Shown here: positions 17,043-25,235 of the stretch, one piece after another | Layout: each line of letters opens with the position of its first letter | Position numbering within the stretch: position 1 is the first letter of the stretch | Source: Streptomyces ferrugineus | Lineage (GTDB): Bacteria > Actinomycetota > Actinomycetes > Streptomycetales > Streptomycetaceae | DNA: 64,000 nucleotides | Assembly (NCBI RefSeq): GCF_015160855.1 | Contig: NZ_CP063373.1 | Span: 1,426,001-1,490,000 of the forward strand | Direction of reading: 5' to 3' | Made by a program: the position numbers and the translations under genes | Notes under the pieces: generated by a model | Told to the model about the DNA's origin: nothing | What the model saw: only the letters and a program-made list of their open reading frames with translations | Database searches by the model: none

Positions 17043-17779
17043 ACGGTGGAACGTACCCGCCTGGCGAACTCTTCGGCACGCACCGCATGGTGCCAGGCAG
17101 CGTCCCGGGCCTGGCAAGCGGCGAGGACTTCGGCCGGGTCCTGAGTGACATACACGCCCAGAGTTGTGTCCTCATCATCGAAGGCGAAGCGCGCGAGGAC
17201 CTTGGAGTCGAAGAGCCAGAAGTCGTAGTCTGGCAGCCGCAACTCCCGCGCCTGGGCGCGAGTCAGGCAGCGAATGTCCTCGCCCGCCGTGATGTTGCTG
17301 GGCGCACTGGCCAGGAGGAACTCCTGCCCCTGGGTGGCCGGTTCGTCGACCAGCCGAACGCGCTCGAACCGCTTGCCCTGCTCCGTCTGTGCGCGGACGT
17401 TCTCGCGCCAGGCGTTGTCGGGGTCGCGGGCAATGTCTTCGCCTGCGAGGAATCGGGGCCACTTGGGGCTGTTGCGGTCCGATGCGTAGCCGCGGCGCGT
17501 TTCCAGGCGCCAAGCCGCGTGTTTGAAGTCGCGGAAGAGATGGGAGATCGAGGCGAACGGCTGGAGTTCGGGGGCGTCACTCCTCGGCGCGAAGCGGGTC
17601 AGCAGACTGCGTGGCACGCGGACGAAGGTCTCGGACGCCTTGACGTCCCGGAGCTGGGCGAGGTGCTCCGGGTTGGTCTCTCGCTCACCTTGGACGAGGA
17701 TCTCGTCCGTGCCTTCGATGTCGTAGAGGGTGGGGCAGTCGCCGTCGTCGCTGGTTGTGCCGAGGAACCTGAGCGTCAT
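17039..17779 (-). CDS. DUF6879 family protein
   Basis: A 246-aa protein. The C-terminal ~170 residues carry the family pattern: FRDFKHAAWRLETRRGYASD, FERVRLVDEPATQGQEFLLASA, AGEDIRCLTRAQARELRLPDYDFWLFDSKVLARFAFDDEDTTLG and a closing CQARDAAWHHAV. The first ~75 residues are an extra N-terminal segment, ending VRVPRSLLTRFAPRSD. GGAGGG lies ~6 nt from the ATG. It is the coupled partner of the XRE-DUF5753 gene; in related pairs this position is thought to be the effector, with activity unknown. Confidence 0.88.
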   Translation of the reverse strand: MTLRFLGTTSDDGDCPTLYDIEGTDEILVQGERETNPEHLAQLRDVKASETFVRVPRSLLTRFAPRSDAPELQPFASISHLFRDFKHAAWRLETRRGYASDRNSPKWPRFLAGEDIARDPDNAWRENVRAQTEQGKRFERVRLVDEPATQGQEFLLASAPSNITAGEDIRCLTRAQARELRLPDYDFWLFDSKVLARFAFDDEDTTLGVYVTQDPAEVLAACQARDAAWHHAVRAEEFARRVRSTV

Positions 17780-17853
17780 GTCGCCCTCCAGCTGTGGTGG
17801 GTGGAGATCCAGGATCCGGTTGCGGGCTCTGGTGCGCTCAAGAATTGCAGCGG

Positions 17854-17894
17854 ATTGCGCATCTGGCGGCGTAGGCGTGGGTTGCGCGCAACCA
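17854..17894. promoter_or_regulatory. Operator-like palindrome and heptamer upstream of DUF6879
   Basis: GGTTGCGCGCAACC (17881-17894) is a perfect 14-bp palindrome, and GATTGCG (17854-17860) is the same heptamer seen three times upstream of 16106. Both lie 75-115 bp upstream of the DUF6879 start in a 223-bp gap. Confidence 0.45.
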
Positions 17895-18002
17895 GGTCAG
17901 TGTGCGGGGCTGCAGGACGTAACGGGTCTCGTCAGCCTCGAAGGGCACGGCAGCGACGACCCGCTCGAGAACTCGGGATTCGGCTTGCTGGCTACCGTCT
18001 GC

Positions 18003-18254
18003 CTAGGACCGGTTGCTGCGGGTAGGGCACAGCGCGGCGCCCCCAATGGTGCTGGCCATTGCCTGCGAGCGTTGACCGAGAGCGTCCGTAAAGGATCGCC
18101 ACGCCCGCCCCTGGACCGCCAAAACGGGGCTACCATCACGCTTGGAGTCGCGTACGAGGATGCCATCGCAGACATACGCACACTCCACGCACTCGGTCCC
18201 ACTCCCACCGCTGTAAGAGGACTTGAACCACCGGAGCTTCGAGGGCGCCGTCAT
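18003..18254 (-). CDS. DUF397 protein
   Basis: An 83-aa protein with the diagnostic DUF397 pattern: WFKSSYSGGSGTECVECA, then ILVRDSKRDGSPVLAVQGRAWRSFTDAL. DUF397 proteins are the small partners (BldB/WhiJ-type systems, proposed toxin or effector) of XRE-DUF5753 regulators. The start overlaps the stop of the upstream XRE gene by one base (TGATG). The C-terminus, with about 20 extra residues, is less typical. Confidence 0.92.
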   Translation of the reverse strand: MTAPSKLRWFKSSYSGGSGTECVECAYVCDGILVRDSKRDGSPVLAVQGRAWRSFTDALGQRSQAMASTIGGAALCPTRSNRS

Positions 18255-19099
18255 CAGAGCTCCTTGCTTATACGGTGGATGATCTCCGCCGAGGACTCAA
18301 GATCGAGTGCCTGTGCGCTGAGGTACTCGAACGCCAACCTATAACGCTCCAGCTCTAGGCGCTTCTCCATGAAGAGCCCACCGCCCAGCAGGTCCACGTA
18401 CACCACGTCCAGCTCCGGATCCGGACCGCGAAGGACCACGAAGCTACCGACGGCAGCCGCGTGTGCGCCCGTTGAGAACGGCAGTACCTGGACGGTGATG
18501 TGTGGCAGTTGGGACATGGTGAGCAGGTGCCGGAGCTGGTTCTGCATCACGTCGCGACCACCCACTCGGCGTCGCAGCGCTGCCTCGTCGATCACGCACC
18601 AGATGTGCGGTGGCTCGTCTCGCTCCAGGAGTTCCTGCCGCTTCATGCGGATGTCGACCATGTGCTGCACTTCCCGCTCGGGGCATTGCACCTCCGAGGC
18701 TCGGTGAACGGCCTCGGCATAGGCCCGGGTCTGGAGGAGCCCGGGGATGTACATGCACGCGTAGTGGTCTTCGCGTACGACCTCGTCCTCAAGGGTGAGC
18801 ATGAGATTCATGGACTCAGGGACGGGATCAGCGAGGGAACGCCACCAGCCCTGGATCTTGGCGCCCTTGGCCAGCTCCACAAGTGCGAGACGCTCCTCAT
18901 CGGAGGCGTCGTACTCCCGGCAGAGGGCATCGACAGCAGGCCACTTGACTGCGCCCTCCTTCGTCTCATAGCGACTGAGCGTCGCCTTCGAGATACCGAC
19001 TCGCGACCCTGCTTCCTCAAGGGTCAGCCCCTTGAGCTCGCGTAGACGACGCAGGTCGGCTCCTAGCTGACGTCTACGGGTGGTGGGTCCGACTGCCAT
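18254..19099 (-). CDS. XRE-family HTH regulator with DUF5753 domain (WhiJ-like)
   Basis: A 281-aa protein. Residues 8-60 form an HTH (LGADLRRLRELKGLTLEEAGSRVGISKATLSRYETKEG). The remainder is DUF5753 (YIPGLLQTRAYAEAVH, RMKRQELLERDEPPHIWCVIDEAALRRRVGG, MSQLPHITVQVLPFSTGAHAAAVGSFVVL). ATG 19099 is preceded by AAAGG; a TTG two codons upstream is also in frame. With the DUF397 gene downstream and the divergent HATPase_c gene it forms the three-gene arrangement seen around whiJ-type developmental switches. Confidence 0.92.
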   Translation of the reverse strand: MAVGPTTRRRQLGADLRRLRELKGLTLEEAGSRVGISKATLSRYETKEGAVKWPAVDALCREYDASDEERLALVELAKGAKIQGWWRSLADPVPESMNLMLTLEDEVVREDHYACMYIPGLLQTRAYAEAVHRASEVQCPEREVQHMVDIRMKRQELLERDEPPHIWCVIDEAALRRRVGGRDVMQNQLRHLLTMSQLPHITVQVLPFSTGAHAAAVGSFVVLRGPDPELDVVYVDLLGGGLFMEKRLELERYRLAFEYLSAQALDLESSAEIIHRISKEL

Positions 19100-19212
19100 G
19101 TTCAAGGCCTTTCGTGTCGATCAGTCAGATCGTCCAGTTTCCTCGCGAGTGACTGCAAGGTGGCGTGCGCCCGGGGCGTACGCCATGGGGCTACGCTCCC
19201 GCCCGATCGATG

Positions 19213-19248
19213 TGAGAGTTCCATTTTGAGAGTTCCAATGCAACTCTC
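19213..19248. promoter_or_regulatory. TGAGAGTTCCA direct repeats between divergent regulators
   Basis: TGAGAGTTCCA occurs at 19213-19223 and 19227-19237, with the inverted half-site AACTCTC at 19242-19248. It lies in the 205-bp gap between the XRE-DUF5753 gene and the divergent HATPase_c gene, the expected place for an autoregulatory operator. Confidence 0.5.
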
Positions 19249-19304
19249 TCTGTGTGTGTCGAGATGCGTAGGGCAACTCGGCGGACTGGTCGAGGAGTTG
19301 AATC

Positions 19305-19979
19305 ATGAACGGTGCTAGGTGCGCGCAGCGGAAACCGTGGAGGCTTCCGTTCCGGGCAGAGCCCGAGGAGGTGGCCTCTCTTCGGCGCTTGTTGCGGGCC
19401 CACCTGACGCTATGGGGCCTGCATGAGTCGATCGAGGTGGCCCAACTCTGTGTCAGTGAGCTCGTGGCCAACGTGATCAACCATGTGGGCCCCGGAACGC
19501 CGACCACCCTCGTCGTCTGCATGAACCGCACGTATCTCCGTATCGAGGTCCACGACCCGGATACGCGAGCGCTCCCCTTTCTCAAGGAAGGGGGCGCCGA
19601 CTCCGAGACCGGGCGGGGTATGGGCCTTGTCGATGCGGTTACCGACCGCTGGGGAGTGGACCTGCATGCCGATCGAAAGGTGATCTGGTGCGAGCTGGCC
19701 ACACCGCTCTCCTCGCCGAACGGGCATGCCTGCGGACCCGGCTTCTCGCGGGCCGAAGCGCTTTTGGGCGGCTGCGCGGCGGTGAGAGACCGCAGGGAGC
19801 CGGGCCCGAGCAGGCTGACCATGAGGATGACCGAGGAGGCGGCGATCGACGTCATCACGGACCTCCTCCACTGGTTCAGAGCCCACGGCTGCGATGCCGA
19901 TGAGCTGCTGGACCGGGCGCAGACTCACTTCGAGGCCAAGACCGCGGCGTTCGAGGGCCAGGACCGCCATGCCGTGTGA
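19305..19979 (+). CDS. HATPase_c anti-sigma-type ATP-binding protein
   Basis: A 224-aa protein. Residues 15-135 carry the RsbW/SpoIIAB-like kinase fold: FRAEPEEVASLRRLLRAHL, the N-box SELVANVINHV, and the G-box TGRGMGLVDAVTDRWGV. The C-terminal ~70 residues are a separate helical piece (EEAAIDVITDLLHWFRAHGCDADELLDRAQTHFE) that looks like a small helical domain often found in separate Streptomyces proteins. It probably acts as an anti-sigma or serine kinase partner of the divergent regulator pair. Confidence 0.88.
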   Translation: MNGARCAQRKPWRLPFRAEPEEVASLRRLLRAHLTLWGLHESIEVAQLCVSELVANVINHVGPGTPTTLVVCMNRTYLRIEVHDPDTRALPFLKEGGADSETGRGMGLVDAVTDRWGVDLHADRKVIWCELATPLSSPNGHACGPGFSRAEALLGGCAAVRDRREPGPSRLTMRMTEEAAIDVITDLLHWFRAHGCDADELLDRAQTHFEAKTAAFEGQDRHAV

Positions 19980-20025
19980 TGACGGTGTAGGCATAATCCG
20001 GCCCCCTCGAAGCAGGCGGCCACCC

Positions 20026-20046
20026 GGCGGCCATGGTGCGGCCGCC
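20026..20046. terminator. Short hairpin between convergent genes
   Basis: GGCGGCC (20026-20032) pairs with GGCCGCC (20040-20046) over a 7-nt loop, between the HATPase_c gene and the end of the DISARM-like operon. The stem is short but GC-only. Confidence 0.4.
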
Positions 20047-20115
20047 AGTCCCCGCCTTACAGCATCGGTCGTGAACGGCGCGGATCGGTGGCTGTGCCCC
20101 ACGGTCGGGTGGACG

Positions 20116-21981
20116 TCAGTAGCCCAGCATCTTCGCGAAGAAGCCCACGTGAGGATCGTCCGGGGTACCGACGAGCAACGCGCGGTCCAACAGGATGTTG
20201 TTGTGCTCGCAACTCGTCTCCGGGAGCATCACACAGGCGTGGCAGGCAGCGAGGTTGGTTCCGCCGGTGCCGGATGCCTCGGACTCGATGCAGAGCGGGT
20301 CGGAGGAGCACCATTCGGCTCTGCGGACGGCGGAACGGATCGTCTGGTCGAGGCGATCAGGTTCGCCCTGGGCGACGAGACCGCCGAGGCTGCCCGCGGA
20401 GTCACTCGTCGCCGTGTAGGCGAGTATCCCGGCCATGTCGTCGGCCGCATACAGGCGCTCGCGCAGGGCCGCGGCCGGGTAGCCGGCCTCCAGGCTCCAC
20501 TCGTTGATGAGGATGTGGGCCAGAGTGTGCAGCAGCACCATGCGAGGGGTTGCGGGGGAGGGGACGACACTGCTCGGGTCGTCAGCACGCTGCTCCAGCA
20601 CCCGCTGGTGGGCCGTACGCATGCGCTCGACCCGGGCTGCCACGGCCGGAGCCTTCTCCCAGGCGCCGAGTCGATCCTCGTCCAGGCGGAGGAACACTCC
20701 CTCGCCCCGCACCTCCATGGCCGGAAGCCAGCGCAAGGGGCGTTCGGACAGGGGCATCTCCTTGGAGTCGGTGGTCGACTCGGCGTCGATGAGCCGCGTG
20801 AACGCCTTCAGGGCACGCACCTCGCGGAGCTTCTTGACCAGCATCGGGCCGGTGACACCGAGCGGGTCGAGCACGCTCTGATCACCCAGCGGGGTCTCGC
20901 AGACGAACTGCTCATCGCGGGAGTGCTCGCTCTCGTCGTTGCCCGAGCGGAGACGCTCGTACTCCTTGTTGCGCAGGGCGCGGTAGCGGTGGTCGAAGGT
21001 GGGTGCCGCTTCACCGTCGGGGTCCTCCTCGCGTTCCGCATCGAGGAGCGCCATCACCTCGTCCAGCGGTACGGGGCACTTTCCCTTGAACACGCCCTTG
21101 AGGTAGATCTCGACGTGATCTCGCTCGTCGTACTCACGGAGCGCGTCCCAGTGTTCGGCGAGCGGATCCGCGCGGCCGTCGCTCCACGGTGGGATGGAGA
21201 GCGCCGACTTCAGCACCGGCTGCCACACCGCCGAAGAACCGCGTTGGAGGGTGCGTTGGAGGAGTCCGCACTCCTGAGCGGGCGCGGACGCACCGAGCCA
21301 CGGGCGGGGGCCGCGGCACTTGAGCCCCAGATCCTTCAGTGCGTTCCTGCGGAATGAGCCCTCCATCGAGACCTCGGGCGCCTGCCCACAGGTGCAGGAG
21401 ACGAGGATGGAGCGGAGCGAGGCGGTATGCCCGGACGTACGCAATTTGAGCTTCCCCCCGCACTGTGCCGTCGTCGAGGCACCGCGGTCTTTGGAGCGGT
21501 GCACCCACTGCCAGTACGGGAACTCACCGAGGTGCCCGGCCTCGCAGGCGACGATGAAACGGGAGGGGACGAGGTCGACCTCGCAGGTGCCGCAGACGCT
21601 TCGACCGGCGGGCGAGTTGAAGTCACGGTGTCGCTGCAGGTCGTTGCAGTCGGGGCAGGAGTGCATCAAGGGGAACCGGCGGACCCGGATACCGTCCTTG
21701 CTGGTGTCGTCGGAAGCGGGCGGCAGCCGGAAGTAGTCGACGTCGAGCAGCCGGGCCAGGCGCCGTTCGTGGATCCGCGGGGACTCACCACGGCTCCAGC
21801 TCTGCTCCGCCTCGTCCAGTCCCGAGACGACGAAGGACTCATGGTCGACGGCGATGAGAGACCCGACGCCGTACGTGGTGATCGCCTGCGCCCGGCGGAC
21901 AGCTCCGCGCCGAGGAAGGTTGTGGGCGGGTGCGGCACCGTTCGTGCCGGTTCTGCGACGGCGGGCGGGGGGCGGGGTCAT
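20116..21981 (-). CDS. drmB: DISARM-like DrmB protein (DUF1998)
   Basis: A 621-aa protein. It opens with RRAQAITTYGVGSLIAVDHESFVV, the usual start of DrmB proteins. Zinc-ligand clusters follow (HSCPDCNDLQRH, RSVCGTCE, CTCGQ) around residues 105-215. The C-terminal DUF1998 region spans LLHTLAHILINEWSLEAGYPAAALRERLY to NLAACHACVMLPETSCEHNN. DrmB works with helicase DrmA to load on foreign DNA in DISARM defence. ATG 21981 overlaps the drmA stop (ATGA). It is the last gene of the four-gene operon. Confidence 0.88.
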   Translation of the reverse strand: MTPPPARRRRTGTNGAAPAHNLPRRGAVRRAQAITTYGVGSLIAVDHESFVVSGLDEAEQSWSRGESPRIHERRLARLLDVDYFRLPPASDDTSKDGIRVRRFPLMHSCPDCNDLQRHRDFNSPAGRSVCGTCEVDLVPSRFIVACEAGHLGEFPYWQWVHRSKDRGASTTAQCGGKLKLRTSGHTASLRSILVSCTCGQAPEVSMEGSFRRNALKDLGLKCRGPRPWLGASAPAQECGLLQRTLQRGSSAVWQPVLKSALSIPPWSDGRADPLAEHWDALREYDERDHVEIYLKGVFKGKCPVPLDEVMALLDAEREEDPDGEAAPTFDHRYRALRNKEYERLRSGNDESEHSRDEQFVCETPLGDQSVLDPLGVTGPMLVKKLREVRALKAFTRLIDAESTTDSKEMPLSERPLRWLPAMEVRGEGVFLRLDEDRLGAWEKAPAVAARVERMRTAHQRVLEQRADDPSSVVPSPATPRMVLLHTLAHILINEWSLEAGYPAAALRERLYAADDMAGILAYTATSDSAGSLGGLVAQGEPDRLDQTIRSAVRRAEWCSSDPLCIESEASGTGGTNLAACHACVMLPETSCEHNNILLDRALLVGTPDDPHVGFFAKMLGY

Positions 21982-24900
21982 CGGGTTGCCTCCATGAACA
22001 GGGCTGACTCGGCGTCGACATCGCGCAGGCTCCACAGCGTGGACCACGCATCGGCGTCTTCGGACTCGTCGTCGTACGCCTTGAGGAGCGAGGGGGCGCG
22101 AGTGCTCCTCTGAGGCTCGAACAGCAGGCCGCTGTGGATGTCGGCCTCGTCGCACCACCAATCGACGAACTCGTCGAAGGCCCGGGACACGGCGTCGGTC
22201 TCCTCCGGGGTGACCGCGTTCACGCGTGCCAGGAGGATCGACTTGATGCGGCCCCGGAGCACGTGCTCGTAGGACTCGACCTGGCCGGCGCCCTCGTTGG
22301 GCCTGGCGGCGGGGATCATGATGCGGGCGAGGGCAACGATCACCGCGTGCAGACCCCGGTCGCGGGCGCGGGCGGAGAACGGTGTGACGGAGGTGGACTC
22401 GACCTCGCGGTAAAGGGCCGAGTGGAAGTGCTGGAAGCTCTCGTAGTGGGAACGGTCCCGGGATCGGGTCGAGTTGAGCATCACCGCGACCAGGCCAGGA
22501 TGGGCGCGGCCGACCCGGCTGGTGGCCTGGATGTACTCGGCGGTCGTCTGCGGCTGGCCCATCACGGCCATGAGACCGAGGCGGTCCACGTCCACGCCGA
22601 CGGCGATCATGTTCGTGGCCAGCAGGACGTCCACGGTGTCCTCGTCGGGCAGCCGCTTCTCGATGCCCTTGAGGCGGGTGGGGATCTCGCTGGCGTCGAT
22701 ACGACTCGTCAGTTCCGAGTAGTTGGCGACCGAGCGGGCCTCCACGCCCTCACGCGCGGCGAGCAGATCCAGATAGGCCATCACGTCGTCATGGACCTGG
22801 AGTTCGGCCGCCGACAGCAGTCGCAGGCTGTTGAAGTAGCCGACGAGACTCCAGTAGGCGTCGCGCACCTCGTCCCCGGTCTTCGCGTGCTTGGCCCGGT
22901 GCAACAGGGTGGCGTACGTGCGGATCAGCAGGGTGGACTGGCTGGTGCCGGGGGCCAGGAGACCGACGTAGCGACGGCTCGCCTTCTCCTCGCCCGGCGT
23001 CTCCACGGCGAACCACGAGTCTCGAGAGTCCAGACCGGCGGGCGGGAACTGCCTCACTTCGCGGGCGAACAGGTGGCGGCCCTGATCGGCGGCACGACGG
23101 ATGGTCGCCGTGGAGGCGATCACCTTGGGCTGGCTGGCGAGAGCATCCACGGCGGTCTCGTAGAGGCCCGTGAGGGTCCCCAACGGGCCGGAGATCAGAT
23201 GGAGTTCGTCCTGGACGATCAGTTCCGGGGGAGGGGTGCCGCCGTCCGGGTCGTCGTCGCGGTTGAAGAGCGCGGAGGTCGCGGGACGCCACGGCATCGA
23301 CGCGAACTTGTCGACGGTGGCGATCACCAGCGTCGGCCGAGCGTCGTACACCGCCTCGTCGATCAGGTGGACGGGCAGGCCGTCGGCGAAGTCGCAGCCC
23401 GCGCCGGGGCATCGGACGCACATCCGCTTGGCATCCTCGTCGACTTCGTAGTTCCGAGCGTCGAGGCGGGTCCCGCACCACGGGCAGGCGTGCAACTGGA
23501 CGGGATTCTCGGTGGCGAGGCGCTTGTCGAGGTTCCTCCGCAGTTCGTCGAGCTTCAAGCCTGCCACGGCCAGCGTGTTGGGGGTGGCCGAACGCCCCAC
23601 CCACATCCCGACGGAGAACTCCTCATGGCCCAACTCGGGCATCCGGCGCCGCATGCGCTCCATGGCGCAGAGCAGGATCGCCGCGCGCTCGAACTGCTGA
23701 AGGGTGAGCAGCCGCAGCGTGTAGCGCATGAGGACGGTGACACCGCCGCCATCCGCACCATTGCGGATGCGACGCAGGAACGACGTGAGGGCGATCAGCC
23801 CGAGATACGCCTCCGTCTTGCCACCACCGGTCGGGAACCAGAGCAGATCGGAGACCTGTCGGTCGCGGTGCTCGGGATCGTCGATGCCGGCCAGGCACAG
23901 CAGCACGAAGGCGATCTGGAAGGGGCGCCAGCGACCGGCGGCCGGGTCGGGAACGCCGACTCGACCGCTCTTCACCCACGCGCTGCGGGCGCGCTGCTCG
24001 GCCATGGCACGGTTGGCGAGCCGGAATGCCTTCATCAGATCGGGTTTGGTCCGGAGCAATTCGATGCCCGCGCGGACGCGACCGAGCGCTTCGAGGCAGG
24101 CCTCCACCTGGTGCCGCGCAGCCATCTCGTGGGTGTCGCCCGTCAAGGCCTCCGCCTCGGCCGTCTTGCGGTCGATCCAGCGCCCGTAACCCGCGGCGAG
24201 CTCCTCCAGAGCAGCGAGAATCTCGGAGTCCGACTTTTCCGCCAGCCCCATCATGGAAAGTGCCGAGCTGTCGATCTCCGGGTTGGAGTCGGTGAGCAGC
24301 ACGTCCACGGTGGGTACGAACTGGCTCCTGACCTCGGGAACGGCGGCCGGGCGGGCGTCGGTCATGCCGATCGGCGGCGGAGTCCAGTCCCATTCGGCCG
24401 CGCAGCCGTGGCCGACCGCGAAGGTCGGGGCATGGCGGTGCAGCAATCGACTCGTGGCGATCTCCGGGTCGTGGGCGGCGGCCGGGGCGGGACGCTCCAC
24501 GAATGCGGTGGAGCCGTCGGCGGCCCGGACCTTCAGAGCGCACTGGAACAGGGAGAAGGCGTCCTGGAGATCGCGCTCGCCGACCTTCTGGGAGTTGATG
24601 AGCGTGACCGTGATCGTGACCGTGCCGGTGGTCGGGTCGGGACGCCGCACATTGACGTGCAACGCGGCTTCCGGAGTGAGTGCGATCGTCTTCCTCGGAT
24701 CCGGCCGGGTCACGTCGATGGGCTGGTCAGGGAGGGCTAGTTCCCTGCGCCGCCACTGCTCCCGCTGGTCGGCGGTGGTACGAGCCTCCGCGCGGCGGGC
24801 GGGTACTGGCTTGCCGTCGGCATCGGTGGGCGCGTACACAGCCGCGCGGGCCGAGACCACGATCGAACCGCTTATGGCCGGATCGACCGCGAAGGTGAGG

Positions 24901-25235
24901 CCCATCGAGGAGGGGCGCCTGTCCCCCGCGGCGCCGACCTCCTGCGCGGTACCGGACTCCTCGACGTCCTCGCCGCGGAGCAGAGGGGCGGAGTCCAGGC
25001 CCTCCTGTTCGGCGGCGTCCTCGTCCTGCCGCTCCTTCGCCGTGCTGTCCATGGCACGCGGATACAGCACGCCGGTCAGATAGCGGTCGATCGGCGCGTC
25101 CTGGGTGAGAACCTCGCCCTGGTCGTCCGGCTCGGCGTCCTCGGAGGGGCCGAGGAGTTCACGACGGAGCCCCACCAGGAGTTCCTCGTCCCGGACCCGG
25201 TAGTGCTCGGCATGTCGGCCTGGCACCTGCGTCAT
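21978..25235 (-). CDS. drmA: DISARM-like DrmA helicase
   Basis: A 1085-aa protein. Walker A is at about residue 470 (LWFPTGGGKTEAYLGL) and motif II at about 676 (LIVQDELHLISGPLG), where DELH with the following LISGPLGT is typical of DrmA-family SF2 helicases. Late helicase motifs lie near residue 900 (DVLLATNMIAVGVDVDRLGLMAVMGQP, then EYIQATSRVGR). A Cys cluster (CPWCGTRLDARNYEVDEDAKRMCVRCPGAGC) between motifs I and II suggests a zinc ribbon. The ~400-aa N-terminal region is specific to the family. Four-nt ATGA overlaps join it to both neighbouring genes, so stoichiometric production with DrmB is expected. Confidence 0.9.
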   Translation of the reverse strand: MTQVPGRHAEHYRVRDEELLVGLRRELLGPSEDAEPDDQGEVLTQDAPIDRYLTGVLYPRAMDSTAKERQDEDAAEQEGLDSAPLLRGEDVEESGTAQEVGAAGDRRPSSMGLTFAVDPAISGSIVVSARAAVYAPTDADGKPVPARRAEARTTADQREQWRRRELALPDQPIDVTRPDPRKTIALTPEAALHVNVRRPDPTTGTVTITVTLINSQKVGERDLQDAFSLFQCALKVRAADGSTAFVERPAPAAAHDPEIATSRLLHRHAPTFAVGHGCAAEWDWTPPPIGMTDARPAAVPEVRSQFVPTVDVLLTDSNPEIDSSALSMMGLAEKSDSEILAALEELAAGYGRWIDRKTAEAEALTGDTHEMAARHQVEACLEALGRVRAGIELLRTKPDLMKAFRLANRAMAEQRARSAWVKSGRVGVPDPAAGRWRPFQIAFVLLCLAGIDDPEHRDRQVSDLLWFPTGGGKTEAYLGLIALTSFLRRIRNGADGGGVTVLMRYTLRLLTLQQFERAAILLCAMERMRRRMPELGHEEFSVGMWVGRSATPNTLAVAGLKLDELRRNLDKRLATENPVQLHACPWCGTRLDARNYEVDEDAKRMCVRCPGAGCDFADGLPVHLIDEAVYDARPTLVIATVDKFASMPWRPATSALFNRDDDPDGGTPPPELIVQDELHLISGPLGTLTGLYETAVDALASQPKVIASTATIRRAADQGRHLFAREVRQFPPAGLDSRDSWFAVETPGEEKASRRYVGLLAPGTSQSTLLIRTYATLLHRAKHAKTGDEVRDAYWSLVGYFNSLRLLSAAELQVHDDVMAYLDLLAAREGVEARSVANYSELTSRIDASEIPTRLKGIEKRLPDEDTVDVLLATNMIAVGVDVDRLGLMAVMGQPQTTAEYIQATSRVGRAHPGLVAVMLNSTRSRDRSHYESFQHFHSALYREVESTSVTPFSARARDRGLHAVIVALARIMIPAARPNEGAGQVESYEHVLRGRIKSILLARVNAVTPEETDAVSRAFDEFVDWWCDEADIHSGLLFEPQRSTRAPSLLKAYDDESEDADAWSTLWSLRDVDAESALFMEATR

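Noticed and set aside
22134..24740. 868-codon open frame on the plus strand opposite drmA
   Set aside because: It mirrors the third-position GC bias of drmA, has no domain pattern, and drmA shows clear helicase motifs in the opposite strand.
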